8,611 nucleotides of DNA from Solirubrobacteraceae bacterium (lineage in GTDB: Bacteria > Actinomycetota > Thermoleophilia > Solirubrobacterales > Solirubrobacteraceae). Under the pieces are notes generated by a model. That model was not told where the DNA came from. It saw only the letters and a program-made list of their open reading frames with translations, and searched no databases. Positions within the stretch are counted from its first letter, which is position 1. Every line of letters starts with the position of its first letter. Location of the stretch: assembly GCA_030038955.1 (NCBI GenBank), contig JASHQV010000459.1:1-8611 (forward strand), given 5' to 3'. This document shows positions 1 to 5,384 of the stretch, one piece after another. The translations under genes were made by a program, and so were the position numbers.

Positions 1-334
1 CGATCCGACCCTGCCCGATCAGCTCGCTCCAGACTGTCTTCGGGAAGTTGAAGTGGGCGGCGTGGTCACCGTGCAGGTGGCCGATCTCGCGTCGCCCGAC
101 GCGGAACGAGAGCTCGCCCCGGCGTCCTGGGCCGGCCGCCACCCCCGGCCACGACGTCACCTCGCTGGTGATGCGCTCGCTCGCGGTCGGCGCCAACTTA
201 GTCGGCCCGCTCGCGGTCGGCGGCGCCTTAGTTGGCTCGCTCGCGGGCGTCGCCGCCTCGGTTGGCCCGCTCGCGGTCGGCGCGGTGCTCCGCTCGCCGG
301 TCGCCGCGCTTCTGGATGCTTCTGACGTTGCCAT
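1..334 (-). CDS. Luciferase-family (DUF5519) domain protein, partial
   Basis: The gene starts at ATG 334 and runs off the left edge, so only 111 N-terminal residues are visible. A good ribosome binding site (GAGGAG) lies just upstream. Residues about 55-111 resemble the luciferase/DUF5519 domain: a segment reading ITSEVTSWPGV, then a GELSFRVGRREIGHLHGDH block with the conserved E-x-GH-x-H-G-D-H pattern, then AHFNFPKTVWSELI. The true biochemical role of this family is not established. Residues 1-54 are a low-complexity Ala/Pro/Thr/Ser linker with no signal peptide. Within it, residues 21-50 are three decapeptide repeats of the form AS(G/E)PT(K/E). The gene diverges from soxR and has a SoxR-box promoter, so it is probably induced by redox-active compounds. 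Family assignment is fairly secure; function is not. Confidence 0.82.
   Translation of the reverse strand, partial: MATSEASRSAATGERSTAPTASGPTEAATPASEPTKAPPTASGPTKLAPTASERITSEVTSWPGVAAGPGRRGELSFRVGRREIGHLHGDHAAHFNFPKTVWSELIGQGRI
181..300. repeat. 30-bp tandem repeat coding a decapeptide linker
   Basis: Read on the plus strand, four 30-bp units follow each other, most beginning TCGCGGTCGGCG or close to it and ending in GGC(C/T)CGC. The first three are clearly related; the fourth (271-300) matches only in its first half. The period is a multiple of three. On the minus strand the units encode ASGPTEAATP, ASEPTKAPPT and ASGPTKLAPT in the linker of the DUF5519 protein. Such in-frame minisatellites commonly vary in copy number between strains. 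Confidence 0.85.
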
Positions 335-374
335 CTCACTCCTCGTTGCTTGTCTCTCGTGACGCGTGCGACCG

Positions 375-405
375 ACACTACAAGTTCGAGTTAACTTGAA
401 GTCAA
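375..405 (-). promoter_or_regulatory. MerR-type promoter with 19-bp spacer for the DUF5519 gene
   Basis: On the minus strand a good -35 hexamer TTGACT (405-400) and a weak -10 hexamer TAGTGT (380-375) are separated by 19 bp. The expected start point is about 35 nt upstream of ATG 334. A spacer of 19-20 bp is the hallmark of MerR/SoxR-activated promoters, where the regulator untwists DNA to realign the hexamers. The SoxR box sits across this spacer. The -10 matches the consensus at only three positions, so the exact hexamer is uncertain. Confidence 0.55.
385..400. promoter_or_regulatory. SoxR operator (SoxR box)
   Basis: TTCGAGTTAACTTGAA is a 16-bp inverted repeat with a single mismatched pair, centred on GTTAAC. 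Extended by one base each side, it matches the E. coli soxS SoxR box (as I recall it) at 14 of 18 positions, including the whole AGTTAACTTGA core. It lies between soxR and the divergent DUF5519 gene, inside the spacer of the minus-strand promoter. It therefore probably lets SoxR activate the DUF5519 gene and may also affect soxR itself. Confidence 0.8.
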
Positions 406-432
406 GCCCGGTTTCTGCTTTTCTCACCGGGC
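406..432 (+). other. Hairpin abutting the soxR start codon
   Basis: GCCCGGT (406-412) pairs perfectly with ACCGGGC (426-432), giving a 7-bp GC-rich stem with a 13-nt pyrimidine-rich loop. The stem ends at the base before the GTG start codon at 433. No Shine-Dalgarno sequence is visible in the loop. If the mRNA includes this stretch, the hairpin could limit translation of soxR; if the mRNA is leaderless it is irrelevant. Confidence 0.4.
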
Positions 433-999
433 GTGAGCGAGCTACTGACGATTTCCGAGATCTCGCGGCGCAGCGGCGTTGCCTCCTCGGCCCTGCGCTT
501 CTACGAGGACCGCGGGCTGATCCGCTCAGAGCGCGCCGGCTCGGGACACCGCCGCTATCCCCGATCCGTGCTCCGGCGGATCGCCTTCATCGTGTTCGCG
601 CAGCGCATCGGTCTGACGCTCGAGGAGATCGGCTACGAGCTCGCCAAGCTGCCCGCCGACCGCGCCCCCAACCGCCGCGACTGGTCGCGCCTTTCCAGCG
701 ACTGGACCGCGCGCATCGAGCAGCGCATCGCCGAGCTCCAGCGCTTGAAGTCCGGGCTGACGGAGTGCATCGGCTGCGGCTGCCTGTCGCTGGACCGCTG
801 CGCGCTGTCCAATCCCGATGACTCCGTTGCCAGGCGCGGCCCCGGTCCAAGGTTCTGGATCGGCGACCGGCGGCCCGCCGAGCGTCGTCGCCTGAGCGCT
901 CGCGTTGACGCACGCGGGCCGACCACCGCACAGACCACCGCATCATCCACCGGAGGCCCAGATGACCGATCGACCACCGCTGCCACCGTTCACGCGTGA
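433..999 (+). CDS. soxR: Redox-sensing MerR-family regulator SoxR
   Basis: This cytoplasmic regulator senses redox-cycling compounds or superoxide through a [2Fe-2S] cluster. The MerR winged helix-turn-helix covers residues about 5-75 (LTISEISRRSGVASSALRFYEDRGLI), followed by a dimerisation helix. The cluster ligands are visible as C112-x2-C115-x-C117-x5-C123, the SoxR signature. The GTG start at 433 fits the family N-terminus, though no ribosome binding site is seen. SoxR proteins usually end near residue 145-155, shortly after the NPDD...GPGPR segment. Here the frame continues with an Arg/Thr-rich tail to 188 residues and overlaps the next gene by 38 bp. In actinobacteria SoxR acts directly on target genes without SoxS, and the adjacent SoxR box points to the divergent DUF5519 gene as a target. 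Identification is firm; the reality of the tail is not. Confidence 0.93.
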   Translation: MSELLTISEISRRSGVASSALRFYEDRGLIRSERAGSGHRRYPRSVLRRIAFIVFAQRIGLTLEEIGYELAKLPADRAPNRRDWSRLSSDWTARIEQRIAELQRLKSGLTECIGCGCLSLDRCALSNPDDSVARRGPGPRFWIGDRRPAERRRLSARVDARGPTTAQTTASSTGGPDDRSTTAATVHA

Positions 1000-1420
1000 A
1001 ACCGCCCGTCAGAAGGTCCAGGCCGCCGAGGATGCCTGGAACACCCGCGACCCCGAGCGGGTGGCGCTGGCCTACAGCGAGGACTCGGTCTGGCGTAATC
1101 GCGACCAGTTCGTGACCGGCCGAGCCGAGATCGTCGAGTTCCTCACCGCAAAGTGGGAGCGCGAGCTCGATTACGCCCTGCGCAAGGCGCTCTGGAGCTT
1201 CGATGGCAACCGCATCGCGGTGCGCTTCCAGTACGAGTGCCACGACCGCGAAGGGCAGTGGTACCGCAGCTACGGCAACGAGCTCTGGGAGTTCGACGAG
1301 CACGGCTTGATGACGCGACGCGAGGCGAGCATCAACGACCTTCGAATCGATGCATCCGAGCGCAGGATCTTCGGTCCGCGAACGGCCGACGACCGCGACC
1401 AGGAGCTCCCGCTCCGCTAG
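962..1420 (+). CDS. DUF1348 family, NTF2-like fold protein
   Basis: The 152-aa product matches the DUF1348 family of NTF2/SnoaL-like alpha+beta-barrel proteins in length and sequence. Recognisable parts are PPFTRETARQKVQAAEDAWN at the N-terminus, SVWRNR and a long RFQYECHDREGQWYRSYGNELWEFD stretch, then MTRREASINDLRI near the C-terminus. The family is uncharacterised, though the fold often forms a hydrophobic pocket for small molecules. ATG 962 is chosen over the upstream TTG at 905 because GGAGG lies 5 nt before it. It overlaps the 3' end of the soxR frame, so the two are probably co-transcribed and translationally coupled. This makes it a likely member of the same redox response. Confidence 0.87.
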   Translation: MTDRPPLPPFTRETARQKVQAAEDAWNTRDPERVALAYSEDSVWRNRDQFVTGRAEIVEFLTAKWERELDYALRKALWSFDGNRIAVRFQYECHDREGQWYRSYGNELWEFDEHGLMTRREASINDLRIDASERRIFGPRTADDRDQELPLR

Positions 1421-1482
1421 CGGCGCGACGGCGGCGCGCAGCTCTGACAGAACCCGCCGCGGTCGCCGATGAGGCACAGCAG
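1417..1482 (-). pseudogene. Relic of a CBS-domain gene 3' end
   Basis: On the minus strand, 1482-1441 encodes LLCLIGDRGGFCQS, matching LLCLTSDRSGFCQS at the C-terminus of the CBS-domain protein at 7020-7478. The DNA match is 38 of 44 bases without gaps (1439-1482 against 7021-7064). The original TGA stop has become TGC, so the frame runs on to TAG at 1419-1417, which overlaps the DUF1348 stop codon. Upstream homology ends exactly where the 17-bp repeat array begins, so nothing of the CBS domains remains. I read it as the surviving end of a second, deleted CBS gene or of a partial duplication. Confidence 0.6.
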
Positions 1483-1550
1483 GGGACGCGTCATCCCAAG
1501 GGACGCATCATCCCAGAGGACTGGTCATCCCAAGGGACGCGTCATCCCCT
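1483..1550. repeat. Four-unit 17-bp tandem array
   Basis: Four contiguous units of exactly 17 bp start at 1483, 1500, 1517 and 1534. Unit 1 is GGGACGCGTCATCCCAA. Unit 4 differs from it only at its end, unit 2 by two bases, and unit 3 is the most diverged (AGGACTGGTCATCCCAA). Each unit has GGGA/TCCC outer symmetry, and units 1 and 4 contain the palindrome GACGCGTC. There are no spacers between units. The array fills the convergent gap between the CBS relic and the stop codon of the 1549-2022 gene, whose TAG overlaps the last two bases. Its role is unknown. Confidence 0.85.
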
Positions 1551-2022
1551 ACCCAGAGCGCAGATCAGCCGTGGACTCTCGTGCACCGTGGCTGTCGGTC
1601 GCCACCCGCGGATCGAGTGCTCGTGCTGCTTGTGCCGCGCGCACCCGCCACTCCTGGATCGTCGATGCCGGTGGCGCACCCCAGGTGCGAGCCTGCAGCA
1701 CCCATTCATCGTCACCGGCGCCGTGCTCCAGGAACAGACCCGAGAAGTGGTCGAGCCGCACGACTCCGGGGCTGCCCGGATCGGGGTGCAGCTTCTGCTC
1801 GATGTGCGTGGTCATGTCCAAGCGCCGGCGCAGCAGCTCCAGGTGCGCATCGGTCATCGCAGTGGTGAGGAGGATCTCGAAGATCACCGTGCCTCCGCGC
1901 CGATGCGGGTTGATCGTGGAGCCAGGCTCGCCGGCGAGCCCGGACTCGGACAGCACGACAGGATGCGGGTGCGTGTCGCGACGACGTTGCGACCACCTGC
2001 GATGCCCGGCGATGGAGGTCAT
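1549..2022 (-). CDS. Hypothetical protein, 157 aa
   Basis: I do not recognise this family. ATG 2022 is supported by GGAG 6 nt upstream within an AAAAGGAG stretch. The N-terminal 45 residues are Arg/His-rich and probably disordered. The more protein-like part is residues about 47-125: TVIFEILLTTAMTDAHLELL, then RRRLDMTTHIEQKLHPDPGS, then VVRLDHFSGLFLE and EWVLQARTWGAPP. No cysteines, membrane segments or signal peptide are seen. The product is probably a small soluble protein. It diverges from the gene at 2137, and a palindrome lies directly upstream of its ribosome binding site, suggesting repressor control. The stop codon touches the 17-bp array. Confidence that it is a gene comes mainly from the start signals and an uninterrupted, coherent frame. 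Confidence 0.7.
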   Translation of the reverse strand: MTSIAGHRRWSQRRRDTHPHPVVLSESGLAGEPGSTINPHRRGGTVIFEILLTTAMTDAHLELLRRRLDMTTHIEQKLHPDPGSPGVVRLDHFSGLFLEHGAGDDEWVLQARTWGAPPASTIQEWRVRAAQAARALDPRVATDSHGARESTADLRSG

Positions 2023-2033
2023 GGCAAACTCCT

Positions 2034-2056
2034 TTTCACATTGTTACTATGTAAAA
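2034..2056. promoter_or_regulatory. Palindromic operator candidate
   Basis: An AT-rich 23-bp dyad is centred on 2045 in an otherwise GC-rich region: TTT, one base, then ACATTGTTACTATGT, one base, then AAA. Paired positions agree except for two. The core ACAT-n-GT-n-AC-n-ATGT resembles operators of dimeric repressors such as the GntR, TetR or PadR families; the sequence does not say which. It lies immediately upstream of the ribosome binding site of the minus-strand 1549-2022 gene and about 80 bp from the plus-strand 2137 gene, so it could control either. Confidence 0.55.
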
Positions 2057-2136
2057 GTTAGCGCGACTGACTGCGGCGTGCAAGCACCGCGGCTGCTCGT
2101 CGAGCTGCTCACCCGCCCGATCGCGCCGGAGCGACG

Positions 2137-2334
2137 ATGAGCGTCGAAGCGCTGACGATCGAATACCTGGAGCGGTGGACACTCGATGGCGGCAGCTGGC
2201 GCGTGGTCGAGATCTCCGCGGCCCGCGTCGTCGTCGATCTGTGCGCCTGCACGGGCGAGCCGATGCAGCGCGTCTGGTCGGCGGACCCGGCGGTGGTCGC
2301 TCACCTGCGAACGGCCCCGTCCACTCTGGACTGA
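2137..2334 (+). CDS. Small hypothetical protein, 65 aa
   Basis: The product is 65 residues, with GGAG 5 nt before ATG 2137. The sequence EYLERWTLDGGSWRVVEIS, then VVVDLCACTGEPMQRVWS and DPAVVAHLR looks like a compact alpha/beta protein with two close cysteines (C-A-C). It resembles short conserved proteins I associate with actinobacteria, but I cannot name a family or function. No membrane segment or signal peptide is present. It diverges from the 1549-2022 gene and lies about 150 bp upstream of the ferredoxin gene on the same strand, with room for a separate promoter before the latter. Confidence 0.65.
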   Translation: MSVEALTIEYLERWTLDGGSWRVVEISAARVVVDLCACTGEPMQRVWSADPAVVAHLRTAPSTLD

Positions 2335-2421
2335 GAGTCGCGCTGATCGTCCAGATCATGCGGATCCACGAGCCGGGAGCCGACGGAGTTGCCGTCGTGG
2401 ACCTGCGACTAGAGCGCAGAG

Positions 2422-2450
2422 TTCGACTGCTAGTATTCTCACAGGATAGC
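2422..2450 (+). promoter_or_regulatory. Weak promoter candidate for the ferredoxin gene
   Basis: TTCGAC (2422-2427) and GATAGC (2445-2450) are spaced by 17 bp, in a local dip in GC content upstream of the ferredoxin start. Both hexamers are poor matches to the housekeeping consensus. The 150-bp gap after the 2137 gene suggests a promoter lies somewhere here. Confidence 0.25.
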
Positions 2451-2485
2451 TGTAGAAAACATCATCATTCGCCAGAGGAGCGCTA

Positions 2486-2755
2486 ATGGCCTACGTGATC
2501 GCGGAGCCGTGCATCGGCGTCAAGGACAACTCCTGCGTCGAGGTCTGCCCGGTCGACTGCATCCACCCCACCCCCGACGAGCCCGGCTACGGAGAGGTCG
2601 AGCAGCTGTTCATCGACCCCGAGGAGTGCATCGACTGCGACGCCTGCGTCGAGGCGTGCCCGGTCGACGCGATCTTTGCGGAGGATCAGCTGCCGCCCGA
2701 GTGGCAGCACTACGCCCAGATCAACGCCGCCTACTACCAGGGGGCACGGACGTGA
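2486..2755 (+). CDS. fdxA: 7Fe ferredoxin ([3Fe-4S][4Fe-4S]), FdxA type
   Basis: This is a small soluble electron carrier of 89 residues. The N-terminal motif AEPCIGVKDNSCVEVCPVDC has the C-x7-C-x3-C-P spacing that holds the [3Fe-4S] cluster in actinobacterial FdxA. The second motif, ECIDCDACVEACPVDAI, is the C-x2-C-x2-C-x3-CP ligand set for the [4Fe-4S] cluster. The protein is highly acidic, as usual for donors to cytochromes P450 and other oxidoreductases. AGGAG lies 5 nt before ATG 2486. Its stop codon overlaps the start of the next gene (TGATG), so the membrane protein at 2755 is probably co-translated. The electron acceptor cannot be told from this window. Confidence 0.93.
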   Translation: MAYVIAEPCIGVKDNSCVEVCPVDCIHPTPDEPGYGEVEQLFIDPEECIDCDACVEACPVDAIFAEDQLPPEWQHYAQINAAYYQGART

Positions 2756-3189
2756 TGAGGAGCGCGGGCGAGGATCCAGACGACAGCAGCTACGGCTGGG
2801 TGATGCTCGCCACCTTCACATCGGCCGTGCTGGCGATCACCTTTGCGGTGTGCGTGCTCGCGCTGGCGCGGTCGTGGTGGGTGCTCGGGATCGTGATCGC
2901 CGCCCATGTCGGCGTCACCGCAATCGTGATGAAGGTGATCTACGGAGCGTTCGTCTCAGCCGCCAACCGCGGACCGATCGCTCGTCACGACGAGCCGGTG
3001 GCCCACGACCGTTGCTACAGCTCGATGCCGACGAGCGTTGGCTCCGGCCGCAGCGTCACCCCGAACGTCGCCCGAACACCGTCCCGCAGCTCCCTCGCGA
3101 GCGAGACGATCTCGCTCGCGCTGGCGCCACCGCGGTTGACGAGTGCGAGCGCGTGCTTGCTCGACAGAGCCGCACGGCCGCGGCCATAG
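2755..3189 (+). CDS. Small two-helix membrane protein
   Basis: ATG 2755 overlaps the ferredoxin stop by one base (TGATG); an in-frame GTG at 2752 is an alternative start. Residues 15-38 (WVMLATFTSAVLAITFAVCV onward) and 41-66 (WWVLGIVIAAHVGVTAIVMK onward) are two clear transmembrane helices joined by a short Arg-containing loop. No family is recognised. The convincing part of the protein ends near residue 85. After that the frame stays open to 3189 only by reading antisense to the 3' end of murB, and the Ser/Ala/Arg-rich tail has no obvious character. The stop may have been lost by mutation, or a frameshift may hide it. Coupling to a ferredoxin suggests a membrane-associated role in electron transfer, but this is speculation. 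Confidence 0.6.
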   Translation: MRSAGEDPDDSSYGWVMLATFTSAVLAITFAVCVLALARSWWVLGIVIAAHVGVTAIVMKVIYGAFVSAANRGPIARHDEPVAHDRCYSSMPTSVGSGRSVTPNVARTPSRSSLASETISLALAPPRLTSASACLLDRAARPRP

Positions 3190-4076
3190 CCGCGGCTGAA
3201 TCCCGCCCGCTCGATCAGCCACGCCGCCGAGAGCTTGACGTGTCCGTCCGCGGCCGGCCAGGCGACTGGACGGGCACCGTCGCCGAGCTTGGCGCGTGTC
3301 CGGCGCGCGAGCGCCTCGAACTCCCCGCAGGGCACGATCGGATTGACGAAGAACGATCCGACGCTGATCGAATCGGGATCCTCGGGATCGAGCACCATGC
3401 CCTTGCGAGCGCGGAGCTCGATCACGGCCTCACGAATGTCTCGCAGCGGCGCTCTCCCGCCCAACTCCGAGCCGAGGGCCCGGGCGAGCTCGGCATAGCC
3501 AAGTGGACCGCCGACGACGGAGCGGTGGAGGGCAAAGGTGACGGCAAGCACCACGTAGCGGGCGGAGTGACGCAACGCGCTCGATCGGTAGGCGAACCGG
3601 CAAGCCGGCGGCGAAAGCTCGACAACGCGGCGCGCACGACGATCGTATGCGCGGACCGAGGCAACGGTGTCCGACACCTCCTGTCCATACGCCCCCACGT
3701 TCTGGATCGGCGTCGCTCCGGTCGAGCCTGGGACTCCAGACAGACACTCGATCCCAGCGAGCTGATTGGCGACGCACCATGCGACCAGCTCGTCCCATGG
3801 CTCCCCGGCCGCTGCGGTCACTCGAACTCGTTCGCCGTCGGTCTCCGCCTGCACCCCGCGCGAGATCACGTGCACGACGGTGCCGTCGAAGCCTCGGTCG
3901 GCCACCACCAGATTCGATCCGCCGGCGAGCACCAGCAGCGGCTCGCTCCGACTGTCGGCCGCGGCGACCACCTCCACGAGCTGATCGGCGGAGCCAGCCT
4001 CGACCAGATGCCGAGCCGGCCCTCCGACGCGGAGCGTCGTCAGCGTCGAAAGGGCCACCGACTCGCGCGTCGTCAT
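3015..4076 (-). CDS. murB: UDP-N-acetylenolpyruvoylglucosamine reductase MurB
   Basis: This FAD enzyme reduces UDP-GlcNAc-enolpyruvate to UDP-MurNAc with NADPH, the second committed step of peptidoglycan synthesis, in the cytoplasm. The 353 residues cover the whole protein. The FAD-binding part shows TLRVGGPARHLVEAGS, LAGGSNLVVAD and SGVPGSTGATPIQNVGAYGQE. Expected active-site residues are present: R164 in YRSS, S241 in SVGSFFVNP and E345 in RPEP. Length and the YRxS motif fit the type I (E. coli-like) class. murB usually sits among cell-wall or division genes; here it follows the sigma-factor gene after 42 bp, with a hairpin in between and no strong ribosome binding site. Its 3' end overlaps the membrane-protein frame on the other strand. 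Confidence 0.95.
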   Translation of the reverse strand: MTTRESVALSTLTTLRVGGPARHLVEAGSADQLVEVVAAADSRSEPLLVLAGGSNLVVADRGFDGTVVHVISRGVQAETDGERVRVTAAAGEPWDELVAWCVANQLAGIECLSGVPGSTGATPIQNVGAYGQEVSDTVASVRAYDRRARRVVELSPPACRFAYRSSALRHSARYVVLAVTFALHRSVVGGPLGYAELARALGSELGGRAPLRDIREAVIELRARKGMVLDPEDPDSISVGSFFVNPIVPCGEFEALARRTRAKLGDGARPVAWPAADGHVKLSAAWLIERAGFSRGYGRGRAALSSKHALALVNRGGASASEIVSLARELRDGVRATFGVTLRPEPTLVGIEL

Positions 4077-4080
4077 CGTC

Positions 4081-4128
4081 CGGAGGCTATCCGCAGCTGG
4101 CCGTCGCTCGGGCCTCGATCAGCCTCCG
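4081..4128 (-). other. Inverted repeat between sigma-factor gene and murB
   Basis: CGGAGGCT (4081-4088) and AGCCTCCG (4121-4128) form perfect 8-bp arms around a 32-nt interior that contains a smaller GGCC/GGCC stem. One arm includes the end of the sigma-factor gene and its stop codon; the other lies just upstream of murB ATG 4076. There is no T-run on the murB side, so a Rho-independent terminator is unlikely. It may be an mRNA processing or attenuation structure that lowers murB expression from the upstream operon. Confidence 0.45.
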
Positions 4129-5384
4129 AGCGAGACCTCGCGCAGCCGCCGCACGAGGAACCGCCGCTCCGGCTCCGAATGCACGCCCTCGAGTGCGCGA
4201 CCGTACGCGACGGCGGCGGCCTCGAGATTGCCGCGACGCCGGAGCAGGTCCGCGCGGGTCGCCTCGAGCAGGTGGTAATCCGCGAGCTTTCCCTGCTTCG
4301 CAAGCCCGTCAACGACGAGCAGCCCGGCATCGATGTCTCCGGCCATGGCGATGGCGACCGCCCGGTTGAGCTCGACGATCGGCGAGCGCAGCTGCTCGCG
4401 CAGCAGCCCGTAAAGCCTGCTGATCTCCGCCCAGTCGGTGTCCTCGGCGGTGGCCGCCCGCGCATGGCAGGCGACGATCGCCGCCTGCAGCTGATAGGAC
4501 CCCGCCGCCCGGCTTCGCAACGCCTTGTCGAGCAGCGCGAGTCCCTCGGCGATCTCCGTCTCGTTCCATCGTGAGCGGTCCTGCTCCTCGAGGATGATCA
4601 GCGCCCCATCGGAACCGAGCCGAGCTTCCCGCCGCGAGTCGTTCAGCAGCATCAGCGCGAGCAGACCCAGCGCCTCGGGTTCGTCCGGCATCAGCCGAGC
4701 GAGCAGCCGCGCCAGCCGGATCGCTTCGGCACATAGCGCGGCGCGGATCAGCTGCTCCCCGCCCGATGCCGCGTAGCCCTCGTTGAACAGGAGGTACAGA
4801 ACGGCGAGCACCCCGCCGACACGATCCGGCAGCATCTCCGCCGGCGGCACCCGGTATGGGATCCCGGCCCCGGCGATCTTCGACTTTGCGCGGCTCAACC
4901 GCTTGGCCATCGTCGCCTCGGGGACGAGGAACGCACTGGCGATCTCGGCGGTCGTGAGTCCGGCGAGCGCACGCAGCGTCAACGCCACCCTGCCCTCCAG
5001 CGAGAGGGCAGGGTGACAGCACGTGAAGATCAGCCGCAGCCGATCGTCCTCGATCACTTCCTCATCCTCGACCGCCTCGAACGGGTCGGTCTCGAACCCT
5101 GAATCGCGGGCGGCGTCCGACGCGACCCGCTCCAGCAAGTCGGATCCCCGCTGCGCCCGCCGCAGCCGGTCGAGCGCCCGGTTCGACGCGACGGTCGTCA
5201 ACCATGCGCCGGGCTGGCGCGGCACACCGTCGTGCGGCCACCGCGCCAACGCCTGCGTGAACGCCTCCTGCGCGCACTCTTCGGCGAGGTCCCAATCGCC
5301 GGTGCGCCGGATCAGGGTTGCCACCACTCGACCCCACTCGGACTTGAACGCCCGCTCGACCGCGTTCTCAACCGCCGACGCCAT
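4119..5384 (-). CDS. ECF42-type RNA polymerase sigma factor
   Basis: The 421-residue product is a sigma-70 family ECF factor with a long C-terminal extension. Sigma region 2 spans residues about 5-77 (GDWDLAEECAQEAFTQAL; AWLTTVASNRALDRLRR). Region 4 spans about 118-172, with RLIFTCCHPALSLEGRVALT and an HTH at GLTTAEIASAFLVPEATMAK. The extension begins with VGGVLAVLYLLFNEGY (DUF6596) and continues with TPR-like helices, including LQAAIVACHARA and PIVELNRAVAIAM. This layout and the adjacent DGPF/YCII genes define the ECF42 group, which lacks an anti-sigma factor and is thought to be controlled through its extension. The ATG at 5384 overlaps the upstream mini-YCII frame by 17 bp, implying translational coupling. 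In Streptomyces, ECF42 activates its own DGPF operons. Confidence 0.93.
   Translation of the reverse strand: MASAVENAVERAFKSEWGRVVATLIRRTGDWDLAEECAQEAFTQALARWPHDGVPRQPGAWLTTVASNRALDRLRRAQRGSDLLERVASDAARDSGFETDPFEAVEDEEVIEDDRLRLIFTCCHPALSLEGRVALTLRALAGLTTAEIASAFLVPEATMAKRLSRAKSKIAGAGIPYRVPPAEMLPDRVGGVLAVLYLLFNEGYAASGGEQLIRAALCAEAIRLARLLARLMPDEPEALGLLALMLLNDSRREARLGSDGALIILEEQDRSRWNETEIAEGLALLDKALRSRAAGSYQLQAAIVACHARAATAEDTDWAEISRLYGLLREQLRSPIVELNRAVAIAMAGDIDAGLLVVDGLAKQGKLADYHLLEATRADLLRRRGNLEAAAVAYGRALEGVHSEPERRFLVRRLREVSLGG

Noticed and set aside
48..362. Plus-strand frames across the left end
   Set aside because: They read antisense to the DUF5519 gene, whose minus-strand frame has a ribosome binding site, an in-frame ATG and a recognised domain.
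905..961. Upstream TTG start for the DUF1348 gene
   Set aside because: There is no ribosome binding site before it and the added residues do not belong to the family. ATG 962 has GGAGG at good spacing.
587..1477. A 296-codon open frame on the minus strand
   Set aside because: It is antisense to soxR and DUF1348, which are secure. Only its upstream end lies outside them, and the CBS relic there is in another frame.
1483..1550. CRISPR array
   Set aside because: The 17-bp units follow each other without any spacers, and no cas gene is present.
2676..4574. A 632-codon open frame on the plus strand
   Set aside because: It lies antisense to murB and the sigma gene, both of which have clear family motifs. 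Its product is Arg-rich and low in complexity, as expected for a shadow frame in GC-rich DNA.
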